39,214 nucleotides of DNA from Priapulus caudatus (lineage: Eukaryota > Priapulida > Priapulimorpha > Priapulimorphida > Priapulidae): assembly GCF_000485595.1 (NCBI RefSeq), contig NW_014577373.1, forward strand, positions 1 through 39,214, in the 5' to 3' direction. Of the stretch, positions 11,074-22,000 are shown piece by piece. The translations under genes were made by a program, and so were the position numbers. A model generated the notes under the pieces. The model did no database searches, was not told the DNA's origin, and saw only the letters and a program-made list of their open reading frames with translations. How positions within the stretch are numbered: position 1 is the first letter of the stretch; each line of letters opens with the position of its first letter.

Positions 11074-11186
11074 CGCAAGTTCTCTCGTGCTTTCATTGCC
11101 CCTCCGTCCTCCGTCGATGTTTTGGCCCTTAGTTCCTCTCGGACCGTGAATGGGGGCGAGCCGTGTCCGCTAGAGAGCAGTAGAGA

Positions 11187-13877
11187 TTGATGCGTCTGGT
11201 GGTGAATCTCTCTAGCTTTTATCTTACGGCGCAATCTCATGCTGACTCTGGCCGGTGTAGTGGCCTAGGCTATAACGATAGCCACAAGTTCCCTTCTCGC
11301 GCGTTAACTCTACGTTGGTGCCTTTCGACACGTGTGAACAGTTGGAGAGCCTGTCGGATTTAGCTATAACGTTAGTATTACAGTAACACAGTCCCTCTCC
11401 GTCAGTCTGTGTGTTTGTCTGCCATTACCTTTCCCGTTGTATGTTCATGTGCTCTTTTCTTTGAATGTCTGCAGCCTGTTTGTATGTGTCTACCCCGCGC
11501 TAGTCACTCGTTGTGTGTGGCCACACGAGGAGCTATGCGACGAGGACCGAAACCAGCTTCCGGCTGAAGACCATGCACGGGGGACGGGACAAGAGATGAA
11601 ATTTTGTCTTTTCTTTGAATGTCTTCTGGCCTGTTGTATGATTGGCTATGGGGCCTGTCCGTCTGTCTAGCGCTCTGTTTCTCTGACACACACCACTATA
11701 TAATTATGCATGTGTATTCGTCGGCAGCATCGTGTCGTGTGTGTCGCTTAGTGTGTGTTTACCAAGCGCCATCGTGTGTGTGAGATGTGTGTGGTCTGTG
11801 CGGCGTGTGTGTTAAATTATCAGCCGTGGTGGAGCGTTCACAAGTGTTTCAGATGCGATATAAATAGAACCGCCCTCCCCCGTTCTCTCTCAACCCATCA
11901 ATCCCCCCACTGTTTCACAATTTGTTGTAAGAGAATGGCCCCGCCAGGCAGCAGAACAAACACCAGCGACATCGATATACTGACGTTCGGTTTCGAGGTC
12001 TTGCGGATGCTGTGGTGTTTACTTTTGGCGGCCTTACAGAAGCCTGTTGGTTTCATGATGTCACTTGAGACACCCCGCTTCCAGCGTGTTCTGTTCAAAG
12101 TGACGTCATTTGAAAACAATTCGCGGCAACACAGGTTTCATGTTCAACAGTAGACTACAATGGATATAAGATAATTAGACTTATGCTGGGCAGGATTGAT
12201 GACTTGCACCAGCGCCGTTGAGACCAGCTTTGTATTTGGGGGGGGGGGGTTCGCTTTTTCAATGTTGAGCAATTTGGCTCAGGCATGGGGCGCTTGTACA
12301 GAGAATTTGTACCAGGGGGGGGAACCGTGTAACCCGGAAGGCTTGGGCAGAGGCACGCGAAGGGCGGGTCTGGGGGGCCCCCCCCATCAATTATATTTTA
12401 AAATTACACCCCCTCAGATGCGGTTTTGCGCGAGCAAGCGTGGGGTCTGAACTCCCTGGACCCCCCTGTACACGCCCCTGCTCTGGGCGCGAAGCGACCA
12501 GGAAAAGAAGGAGCCATGCAGGGCAGGGGAACTGAGTGATATCGCGAGCGGGGTCGTTACTGGGGATAAGCATAATACTAGGGACGTGGCGTGGCGGGAG
12601 TGTTGTTGTTCAACTGTTCACGCCTCGTTAGTAGTCCGTCCAAACGATTGCGAGATAATTGCCCAAACAAAAATTTTCCATTACACCTAACAAATTAGAG
12701 CGACCTGAGGGTGAAATTCTTGCAATTAAAAAAAACAATTTTTTTTTTTGCTTGGGGCCGGGGCGGGCGGTTCGGTTCGAACCCCCCGAACGCCCCTGGC
12801 TACGGGCCTGACTTGCCTATAACTGAAATAGCCCATATTTTCCATGTTGCAACGAAAAAACCATATATAGGAATATCAAACGCACAGAACTTATTAGACA
12901 TAAGTATGCGGACATATCGGATGACGACCTCGTAGACATTATCATCGAAATAAAACAAAACCACCCAATGATGATGGTGAGGTTTTGATGGACGGTCACC
13001 TTAAGCCGCACACCTCCAATCAAAATACAGCGATGGAAGCTACGAGCTGCAATCACCATGTCGATAGTGAAGTGTGAAGGCCAGGCGTCAGTTACCATCA
13101 AGCGCCGGCAGTACTCGGTGCCGTGTCCACATTATATGTGGCACATTGATGGCAATCATAAGCTCATCAAATGGAAAATGGTGATTCATGGAGGTACGTA
13201 CATGTCTATATTCACTACTAATATTAGTAATAATGGTCCTGCCCGAATAATAGCCATGGGGGAAATTGCTATTACAGTTCTCATAACTGGGACAGTACGA
13301 TAAGTAATAAATGTGAAAATATGATAGTGCTGGTAATGATAGTAATGAATCAAAAGAGGTTACTTCTTTAGAATCAAATAGTTTGTCTGAAATCCAATTA
13401 AAGTTTCCATTTCTGGCCAAAAATAATGAGTGTCAAAAACTAATCAACCCGGGACTATATTATATAAGCACTGAAAGTATATCGCCTGCCCACCCCATGA
13501 AAAATGGCACTTCCAAATTTTTACGTACATGTCTATATTCACTATATCGCCCACCCCCATAAAAATATTACACTTCCAATATTTTCTTGCCATTTGCGAT
13601 ATGGCGAGAAATACAGTATAACGTTCCAAATTTCCAGTGGTACCTTGTAATTCATAGTAAAAGACGTAAACCAAACTATTTAAAGACTTAGCAGCTGTTA
13701 TGTTATAACAAGTTTTTAATGAATTGATTTTGTAGCGCTACTCAGTATTAATATTTATAGATTTTAACAAATGTATGTATACACTAAAAATAAAATACTG
13801 TATACTATACCATATCTTTTATTTATGTATTTACGGTACATGTATTTGTTTGTCCGACAAGTAACCTTGGTTGGCCA
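11187..13877 (+). repeat. duplicated unit III (inverted relative to units I and II)
   Basis: The reverse complement matches units I and II from the GCATCAA terminal block (11187) through the GTAGCCAGGGG motif (about 12795) and exon 1 into the intron, up to the N gap at 13878. With unit II it forms an inverted repeat with arms of ~2.5-2.7 kb around a 113 bp spacer (11074-11186). The spacer side also holds a GCTAGAGAG/CTCTCTAGC hairpin (11169-11216). Confidence 0.75.
12803..13193 (+). pseudogene. integrase exon 1 copy in unit III
   Basis: Plus-strand copy of exon 1. GACTTGCCTATAACTG starts the homology near 12809, and the donor GTACGT follows the exon at 13194. The CATGGAG exon end and the MWHIDGNHKLIKW segment are clear (13135-13175). 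Indels, for example around 12860-12890 and 12967-12975, break the frame several times. Exon 2 is not present: the intron runs into the 25-N gap. Confidence 0.7.
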
Positions 13878-13902
13878 NNNNNNNNNNNNNNNNNNNNNNN
13901 NN
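13878..13902. other. assembly gap (25 N)
   Basis: A run of 25 N. The integrase intron to its left (ending TTGGTTGGCCA) does not resume to its right, so unit III and any second exon are cut by the gap. Confidence 0.95.
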
Positions 13903-14499
13903 TAGGCGCCGCAAATTGTTTATGCAAATTGCACTATTTCGTCTCTAGAAAAGGCTCTTTTGGGCTTTTTTTCGCCGAAATTCGGCCACTAGAGTGCAAT
14001 AATTTGCATATATGCACGCAAGTTAGATTGTAACATCTGTTTTACACGTGTGACAGCAGCGTCGCTCAACAAGATGCGCGCTACATTGATGTATTAGGAG
14101 AATGGAGACGTGGTTGGGTTAGACAGATTAGAGATGATTTGAAATGGGAGGTAGAACGTAGTCTGTGAGAACATGTCCGGTACATGTGCGGGCAGTATGT
14201 TTGTAGGAGTTTTGGGGAAATAGATTCCTGTTTACTAGATGCCCGTGGACGTTCTAGAAAGCATTAGGTGTAAAATTGGTCTTGTCGTGTAGTTGTGACA
14301 ATCCGTCAGGTGGCGTAGCGACCGGTTGGTCATTTTTTGTTTTTTAATGTGTTCAGATAACTTTGCAGAAATTCGCATCATAGAGCTGGAAAAGTTTCGA
14401 GCGGCGCATAGAGCATGAATCTGTAGTTATTTAAACATGAATAAGCGTATGTTGTGTATGCGAAGTAACAGTGTGAGTATTTTTAATTAATTTCTGTTC
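13903..14499. other. no recognised gene; short possible coding piece
   Basis: 13914-14015 holds two inverted GCAAATTGCACTA / TAGAGTGCAATAATTTGC blocks around CTCTAGAAAAGG. A 44-codon open stretch on the plus strand (14037-14168, ending WEVERSL then TGA) has protein-like composition but no start codon and no family I recognise. The rest shows nothing. Confidence 0.35.
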
Positions 14500-15378
14500 G
14501 ATGCTTATTCAGACTGCCGCCTATGGACGCCCTCTACTGTTGTTCACCACCTTAAACGTAGCCGCCCTCGAGGCACCCCACTCCCTCCACCACCACACCC
14601 ACCCGCACCTTCACGCAACGCGCACTGTTTCTGCGACGGATTTTCTCTCCCGAAGGTGTCGCCGTTGTTTCCGTCACTGCGGACTGCTGCGCTGTGCGTG
14701 CTGTGTGTTGTTGTGGCGGCGGAGAGATCGCAAATACAGAAAACAGGAAAATAATAAAAAAACGATGGATCCAACAACTTTTAGCCGTGACCTCCGTGCT
14801 GTACTCGTTATTACGGCTATTGAGGTTAATTATGTATTATGGATGTGCTATTAATATGCGACACAAACGTCATTGAGCGACGAAGTAGCTCCCAATGCAG
14901 CGCCTCACTAGAGCTCTATGTTTTTGATTATCCTAAGAAAAAAATCAAGCCGGCGGCTTGACTACAGGGGATTGGCGGTGGGGGAAGGGAGAGATTGTCG
15001 TGCGCGGAGGCAACGTACTCGTCATTTTGCCGCCTGCCGCGGACACTCCAGGTGGCTTCTGCTACGCCGCTCACAAGCGTTGTGCCGGCGTCTCGTAGAG
15101 CTGGTTTTTCACCCCGGTCACGCCGATGGAGAGCACGATCGACGACTCGGGCCACGCGCTAGACGCGGGCGGCTACGGCACTCGCCGACAGGGAAAGACG
15201 AAGGAGGAACGGAGAAGGCGGAGAAGGCTGGAAGAGGTTGCCTGAGAGGCAGGGACATGGCGCTGCCACGCGATGCGGGCGGCGTTAGAAGTGACGGCCA
15301 GACGTGAGAGCTGAACATCAGTCACACGTTCGCGGCGCCGTCTGCCTTGCTGAAGGACGGACCGCGAAGATGCTTAAG
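14500..15378 (+). promoter_or_regulatory. CpG-rich stretch, possible promoter and first exon ending at a splice donor
   Basis: This stretch is markedly richer in C+G and CpG than its surroundings. It ends with GCGAAG, ATG CTT AAG, then GTAAGCTATATAG. A start codon two codons before a strong donor (15379-15380) is a common first-exon layout. No downstream exon could be identified in the window, so the gene assignment is only inferred. Short upstream open frames exist at 15126-15245 and 15257-15307. The donor sequence is itself the repeat unit of the adjacent minisatellite, which weakens the gene reading. Confidence 0.3.
15126..15245 (+). CDS. small hypothetical ORF, 39 aa, basic C-terminal half
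   Basis: ATG at 15126 to TGA at 15243-15245. The product begins MESTIDDSGHALDAGG and ends in a run of Arg/Lys/Glu (KTKEERRRRRRLEEVA). Its composition (acidic/Gly-rich, then strongly basic) resembles the disordered start of a cytoplasmic tail, but I do not recognise a family. It lies in the CpG-rich stretch just upstream of the ATG-CTT-AAG|GTAAGC donor, so it may be an upstream ORF in a 5' leader or chance. No adjoining exon was found. Confidence 0.2.
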   Translation: MESTIDDSGHALDAGGYGTRRQGKTKEERRRRRRLEEVA

Positions 15379-15790
15379 GTAAGCTATATAGATTCGCGGC
15401 TTAAGGTAAGCTATAGGTACGCGTCTAAGTGCTTAACGGTGCTTAAGGTAAGCTATAGGTACGCGTGTTTAAGGTAAGCTATAGGTACGCGTGTTTAGGT
15501 AGTATAGTACGCGTGCTTAAGTAAGCTATAGGTACGCGTGCTTAAGGTAAGCTATAGGTACGCGTGCTTAAGGTTAAGCTATAGGTACGCGTGTTAAGGT
15601 AAGCTATATGTACGTGTGCTTTGACGGTAAGCTATATAGATGCTCGTGCTTAAGGAAATGTTGTAAAAAATGCGTAAGGAGACATGATTAAGGAAGATAG
15701 TCGAGGAGATGGTTAAGGAAGATGCTTAAGGTAAGCTATTTAATATGCGCAGGCTTAAAAGGAAGTTGCTTAAGTAAGCCTATATATGTG
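15364..15790 (+). repeat. minisatellite of splice-donor-like units
   Basis: About a dozen degenerate copies of a 25-30 bp unit, GTGCTTAAGGTAAGCTATAGGTACGC. Each good copy contains AAGGTAAGCTATA, a near-perfect 5' splice site. The array starts at the putative first-exon donor (15379) and decays after 15640. Confidence 0.85.
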
Positions 15791-15964
15791 CGCGTCTGCT
15801 CAGGAATCTGGTCGTCACTTGGCTGATTTGAGCATCATGCAACATCCCCTGACACATCGCAATGAAAAGAAACCGGATGAAAACGTCGGCATGTCGACGT
15901 ACCAGTTTTCACACAAGTTAACACATGCGTCGTTTATTTGTATATTTTTTTAGCACATGTATAA

Positions 15965-16000
15965 ATATATATATATATATTTATTTATTTATTTATTTAT
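15965..16000. repeat. (TA)n then (TTTA)n microsatellite
   Basis: Alternating AT followed by TTTA tetranucleotides, within a short unassigned stretch (15791-16060). Confidence 0.9.
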
Positions 16001-16060
16001 GCCGCTGAAGTAAAATAATTGCGTTTGAATTTCCCACTTGAGCCCGGTGCAATTGAGCTC

Positions 16061-16141
16061 GTGTGTGTGTGTGTGTGTGTTGTGTGTGTTGTGTGTGTGT
16101 GTGTTGTGTGTGTGTTGGTGTGTGTGTGTGTGTGTGTGTGT
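16061..16141. repeat. (TG)n microsatellite
   Basis: TG dinucleotides with occasional TTG steps. Open frames running through it (Cys/Val alternation) are an artefact of the repeat. Confidence 0.95.
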
Positions 16142-16234
16142 ATTCACGGCGCTTCATGTGTATCAGGAAATTTGCGAAATTCTTATGCGGCGTATTAATG
16201 ATAGGTTCTGCTCTATGCGATATTGTTTGTGTAA

Positions 16235-16698
16235 TGTTGAGAAGTTAGTCGTATTGAAAAAGGCGATGAAACAGGCAGTCACAGGAAAATTGTCTTTATT
16301 CGACGAGCAGCCAGTTACAATCGTCGGTCGTAAACTGGAACTTCTCTCTTCTCTCTTCTCCTTTCCCCCGGGCCCTTCCGACCTTCCCCCATTTATAGCG
16401 CGCCGTGCCTTTTCGGTGGACACGTGTTTCCTCTCGCGGGCCGGCCCAATCCCTATGTCTCCTATTGGTGGGTTTTCGGACATCGATCGGTAAAGTGGCC
16501 ACCTCGTCACTCTTGCGTCATTATGGCACGCTTCCAAACTCTCGCACCCGCTGGCAATTTCTTGGTTCATTTATTTTTGCATGATGTCCCACTATATCAC
16601 GCGTCTCTGGAGTCGACTGTCTAATAATGGTGAGAGCCCTTCTTATTGCGAATGCTCTCTAAGCCTAATGACTCCAACGGTCCTCTTAGCTAATAACA
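16235..16698 (-). mobile_element. solo-LTR-like sequence
   Basis: Read on the minus strand it starts TGTTATTAGC and ends CTCAACA, a TGTT...AACA pair. A TATAAAT box lies at 16397-16391 in a GC-rich context and an AATAAA signal at 16300-16295, about 95 bases downstream. This is the usual U3-R-U5 spacing of a retrotransposon LTR. No primer-binding site, gag or pol follows on either side, and I found no clean 4-6 bp target duplication, so the exact ends are uncertain. A simple promoter plus polyadenylation signal is the alternative reading. Confidence 0.45.
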
Positions 16699-16917
16699 CC
16701 ACATGCACGTCTTCTCTGAGGTTAACATAACAATAGCTGGGGCTTTCTGGGACAATTATTCTACAAGTACTTTTGGATCTCGCCTCGCTTGGTCCAAAAT
16801 TAACGTTCTGGCTACAGCGCGTTGTGCTACTATGACGCTCGTAACTCTACTTGTTGTACATTTTGCTTATTCTTCTTTTGGTTATTTCGCTTTCGTTACA
16901 TTTGTATCTGGCGCCAG

Positions 16918-16934
16918 TCACCACACACACACAC

Positions 16935-16976
<42 letters not shown>

Positions 16977-17385
16977 ACCACGCACAGTACACGCGACACG
17001 CACACGCACACGCCACGCACACGTAACCACACGGCACACGCACACGCACACGCACACGCACACGCACACGCCACGCACACGCACACGCACACGCCACACG
17101 CACACGCACACGCACACGCACACGCACACGAACACGCACACACACACACACATACACACACGTACACGCACACACACACACACACACACATAACACACAC
17201 ACGCACAACGCACACGCACACGCACATGCCACACGCACACGCCACACGCACACGCACACACACGACACGCACACGCACACACGCACACACGCACACACGC
17301 ACGCAACACACACACACACATCACACACACACACACACACACACCACACACACACACACCACACACAACACACACACACATATTT
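16918..17385. repeat. compound (CA)n/(CACG)n array
   Basis: About 470 bp of CA and CACACG units. The mirror array (TG/CGTG) lies at 17850-18200, so both form the outer arms of one inverted structure around the MITE at 17411-17806. Long frames here (His/Thr or Cys/Val) are low-complexity translations and not genes. Confidence 0.95.
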
Positions 17386-17410
17386 AATATATTATATATA
17401 TATATATATA

Positions 17411-17805
17411 TCAGAAGTAGATAATAGGGAAGGAGTGTGATTCAATAAACAAGAAAAATTCGGTTCTTGAAACAAAAGGCAGCTACTAGCTAGCCACACC
17501 GCATCGCCGAGTGCGCAAGATCGCTAATAGCTGCCTTTTTGTTCAAGTTAGGCGGTTATACATTTGGTTTGCTGGCAACAGAATGGATAATCGTTGTCGT
17601 GCGTTTTATTCTGTATCTCCGGATTGCGGTGTATACGAGGCGAACGATTTCGCACGATGCCTAGGCGAATGTACAGTGTACTAATTCCGTAGTATTCGTG
17701 AGTATTCTAGAATTCTAGTATTATAGAATGTTGTATTCTAGGGCTGTAAATAACGAATTTCCGTTGTTTATTGAAGTCACACTCCTTCCCTATTATCTAC
17801 TTCTG

Positions 17806-17806
<1 letters not shown>
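17411..17806. mobile_element. TA-flanked MITE (Tc1/mariner-like)
   Basis: The inverted ends read TCAGAAGTAGATAATAGGGA (left, from 17411) and the complement ending at 17806, continuing as AGGAGTGTGA and TTCAATAAAC with very few mismatches (arms ~45 bp). TA flanks both ends, inside TA-rich runs (17388-17410 and 17807-17850). Such a TIR plus TA duplication fits Tc1/mariner-type MITEs. The 396 bp core holds a second inverted pair, AACAAAAGGCAGCTA (about 17472) and TAGCTGCCTTTTTGTT (about 17527-17542), and no coding region. Confidence 0.65.
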
Positions 17807-17847
<41 letters not shown>

Positions 17848-17849
17848 TA

Positions 17850-18002
17850 TATGCGTGCGTGCGCGCGCCCGTGAGTGTGTGTTGTGGTGTGTCTGTGTAT
17901 GTATGCGTGCGCGTGCCGCGCGCGCGCGTGTGTGTGTGCGTTGTGTGTGCGTGCGTGTGTGTGTGTGTGTGTGCGTGCGGCGTGCGTGCGTGCTGTGTGT
18001 GT

Positions 18003-18053
<51 letters not shown>

Positions 18054-18200
18054 CTGTGTCTGTGTATGTATGCGTGCGCGTGCGCGTGTGTGTGCGCGTG
18101 TTTGCGGGCGCGCGTGTGTGTGTATGTGTGTGTGTATGCGTGCGCTCGTCTGCGTGCGCGAGTGCGTGTCTGCGTGCGCGAGTGCGTGTGTGTATATTAA
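17850..18200. repeat. compound (TG)n/(CGTG)n array
   Basis: TG and CGTG units with CGCG steps, mirror image in composition of 16918-17385. Confidence 0.95.
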
Positions 18201-18309
18201 ATCTCGCTTATACACATATTAAAGTATGTATACATATTACATATATTATAGGTAAAAGCATTACGATATTGTGAGATGTTTCTCTCGATGTTATCTTCTA
18301 ACGTCGCGC

Positions 18310-18590
18310 ATGCGCACTACCTCTAAATCCTTCCAGTGCCTATCTCCGTTTCTGTAACCCTGAGGCCCCGCAGCTGCTTTCACAGTAAATGCTACAGTAG
18401 GAGGTTAGTCCACTGTAGCACTGCGAGATAACTTGCCACACTCTATGTCTATTTGCTGAATGCTAAGCAGAGAAGCCGTGTGTACCATTTTTCAAGTCTT
18501 TGGTATGACCCGGTCGGGAGTTGATCCCCCGACCTTTCACATACGAGGCGAGCACTCAACCATTGAGCCATCGCAGTGGTGGCACTACCA
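18310..18590 (-). mobile_element. tRNA-derived SINE
   Basis: On the minus strand, TGGCTCAATGGTTGAG (A box, about 18573-18558) is followed by GGGGATCAACTCC (B box, 18529-18517), then AAAGACTTGAAAAATGG and a body reading CTGCTTAGCATTCAGC. A tRNA head followed by this kind of body is typical of widely distributed marine-animal SINEs. The 3' tail near 18310 is not sharply defined. Confidence 0.6.
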
Positions 18591-18838
18591 CTAACGGTGA
18601 CGTAATTGTCCAGCGCACGTATCGCGCATGCGTAGAGAGGAGTTCATTAGGCTTCTTTTCTTTTCTCTTAAAACGTATACTCATAGGCTTAGAAAAAAAC
18701 GTAATATGTCATTAGCGCACGCGATGGCTCTGTAACAGGCTTATTGGAAATAGTTAGCGTCTCGTCGGCGCCAAAGTCCCCGGCACGCGAAACTCGAATT
18801 ACACCGCGCAACCGAATTCCTTGCGCGGCTAATAGTGT

Positions 18839-18980
18839 AGGTCGTTGTGTTATTTAGAGAACGATTTATATAAAATCTGGAAACTTGTGATTTTTTACTT
18901 TCTATGGTCACACTGAACACAAAGCAACCTGTTTCTATTTTTTTAAATACGTCTACTGGCAAAATTCAAGATGGCGGCCA
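18839..18980. repeat. left terminal region of the nuclease element
   Basis: Terminal inverted repeat plus ~80 bp reaching the AAGATGGCGGCC segment. It is shared almost base for base with 6811-6952. Confidence 0.8.
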
Positions 18981-19073
18981 GCATATACCGAAAAAGCAAT
19001 AAATCGTTATATTTAAACTAATTTATTCAATATATGCACAATGATAAGCTTATTATGGACATGCACTACGTTA

Positions 19074-22000
19074 TTAGTCATTACAGCCGCTGTCATCCTC
19101 ATCCTCGTCCTCATCATCACTGTCTGTCTCCTGATTTGCAACATTAGTGCATGATCCGTCAGCACCTTCACACTTGCAAAGCTCTGTGCATGCCAGATTA
19201 TTGGTCTTGCAAGAACACCGTCCACTGCATTTGCTGGCAATACATGAACACATCACGACGTCCACGACAGCCTCTGGTGCTGGTGGAACTTTCGACGTCA
19301 CAGGAACACAACGTCCGTCTTCTAGTTGTTTCCATCCCAAAGATAATGGATCTAGAACATTTGGAACAGCTACTGTGTCCTGCGCCCAAATGTTAGCTTG
19401 AAAGTGTGCTCGCAGAATGTGTTCAGTTATGGATCCTTGAGTTGGAAGTAGTTACTCTACACCCTGGTTGCCATTGAGTTGCTTGAACATATGCCACCGG
19501 TACGGTGCTACGGAGTGCTTTAGCTGATTCATAACCAGGTTTGAAGAGTTGATACACGAACTTTTCACAACCAGCCAACATCTCCGGAGATGGGTACACA
19601 CCAACACCAAGCCCATCTAGTGCATGGATTACGTCATCACTAGCCTTCATAAAGAATTTGAAGAAAGTAGGCTTTGCCTTTCCCTGGATCTGGTATCACA
19701 ACCAGTGAGCGCGTGGAATCCTGGCAAAGCTGCTGCACGTTCTGGGCCAATGGCCATGTAGATAGGCTTGAGTTTTATCTTCCGTCGTCGATCTCCAGCG
19801 CCCATGATGATGATGCTCTCTGTGCTGAGGTTTGGCACCCTGCGTAGAGCGAGCACCAACACATCTGTGTCAGAGGAGTATATATGTGGTGTCTTACCCA
19901 AACTACTCACTGCTACTGCATACATGACCAGTAACATGTCGGCTTCCTCCTGTGTACTTGTGATGTTCACCATGTTTGGTTGGGAAGACATAACACCTTT
20001 GTGTGTGTGGGTAGTGATCGGCAGTTTGCACAGCTGGACAGCTTTTTGTTTAAGGTATAGCACGAGGTTAGCTTTGGTTTCCTTGGTTCCCAGGAATGCC
20101 TTAAAGTCTTTGATAGGTGTGGAATCTTCTATTTTGTATCCCTTGTATTGTGCTGTTCCTGCTGTTCGGAGCTGTCTTGTTCTGGCTTTCATGGAGTTTG
20201 TAACAGTGCAGTTTTCAAATAATACATATATGCCATTGTAGCTTCGCGACTTGTTGTCAACACTTCGAATGAAACATTCTGACAGGTGTCGGCAACACTT
20301 TATATTATCCTTCCAAACAACCATCTCCTGCACGAGAGCCATGCCATCTATTATGATGCTGGTCAAGACATGTGCTGATTGACTAGGGATGGTCGGCTCT
20401 TCTATGGATTCTTCAGAAGTTTATGTCCCCGAAACCACTCCTTCCAGTTCATGAATGAGGGTTGACTTGCTTGTAGTGGGTAGCAGAGAACCATCGGGCC
20501 TCATTAGACTAGCATTGTAATGGGCAAATTCATGTGTTCCCACCATTTCCTGCAGGTCCAGTTCTCTTGAGGACTTTGCAACGAGGAGCAACCGAACGAA
20601 CGTTGGTTGCTTTCAAGCTGACTACTGCGGAGGATGCCTTCAGGTTGATACTTTTACATCCATCTTTCCAAGTCAGATACATGAGCTTCGACATTTTGTC
20701 CCACATGTTCTTGTCTCCGTTGACCCTCTCATCAACATATGTTGCAAGTGCCGTGCTTCCACGTACCTCTAAGTCCAAAACGCTACGCTGCACTGCCGTT
20801 GGCATTATCCGCTTGGTGATGAAGTTGACCAACTTCATTTCAGATCCATCATCATGTTCTGGTGCACTGAAGGGGTTTGCACTGCCTATCACATCATTGA
20901 GTTGTCTCACAGCCTTTTACTGTCGTGCAGTTTTAGATGCTGAGTGTTGGTGATGCTTCTTTGGGATCGAATCTGATATGTTCAGCATACGCTCGGTTTC
21001 TCCAGCCAGCCTTGCCAGTTCTGGAGAGCTGAGGCAATATTTGAGACCCTGGGGATCGGTTGTTAAGCCAGAAATGGCACCTTCACCTTTGTGGATCTTG
21101 TTCACATGTTCCTGTGCGTGATCGGATTCAATGGATGTGAACGACAAAGTCACCACTCTTGAGGTCTTGCCATATCGAGGGATGGCTGCTTTCCAGGTGA
21201 TACATGTGTGCGATGTAGTCTGGGATGTTCTGTGCATAGTCACGCCTGTTATATGCGAAAAGGTAGATGCACATCTTTTCCAATGAGGCGACGTACAAGA
21301 GCCAGTTATGATCGCGGGTACCTCGAATGAACTGGAGTAGGTTGCTGACCTGTCTCATATTCATACGAGCCCACTTGTGCATATGGTACTTCTCATTATC
21401 GTGGTCTAATGCTTCTAGAGTGTCCACCAACATCAGATCCGACGCCAAGTTTAACAATTCACGATGAGCTTGAGCTATATCCAGACAATTTTGAAGTGAT
21501 GTTCTCACATCTTCTAGTGAAGACGTCAGTTTGTTGAATAGCACTGGATGTTGTTTGCAGAATGCCTCGATCCACAAGTCAAATAGAACTTGCAGAGTGA
21601 TCTGGTGAGCATCCAGATAAGGTTCTGTTGTGGTGCTTTCCATTCAGTATTTGTACTACAGTGACGCTACTGTACAGGCCGGCTTCAATCCATGCTTCAT
21701 CTGGACCGCTGCTCTCAAGAGTCGCTCCAAGACACCGTAAGGCACAGATAGTTATCTGTGCCTTACATGGAAAGGACCGGGATTTGGGATAATGTTGGCT
21801 TGTAACTGTAGATCCAGGAAGCTCAGTTTTAGAACTCTTTTATACAAGTCCGTATCTAACCAGACAAGTATTGGCTCATTGTCCTGATTGTCTCGGGCCA
21901 GCAGTTTGTTGAGATTAGAGAGCTGAGTCAGGGCTGTGGTAAGGGTCGTCCACTCATGGGCTGGTGCATTTATGATGGGCAGTGCATGCACTTTGTCCAG

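Noticed and set aside
14918-15307. 129-codon plus-strand frame rich in Arg
   Set aside because: Several frames are open here because the region is GC-rich and CpG-rich. The translation is Arg/Gly-biased without any recognisable domain.
15364-15790. Regular repeats considered as a CRISPR array
   Set aside because: Units are contiguous and degenerate with no unique spacers, and the setting is a eukaryotic genome.
16918-18215. Many long open frames (His/Thr or Cys/Val repeats) on both strands
   Set aside because: They are translations of CA/TG and CACG/CGTG microsatellites, open in several frames at once and without any other sequence content.
21752-21767. Splice donor CAT|GTAAGG ending the first part of the nuclease gene
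   Set aside because: The GTAAGG belongs to a 14 bp inverted insertion. Without it the frame continues directly, so no intron is needed.
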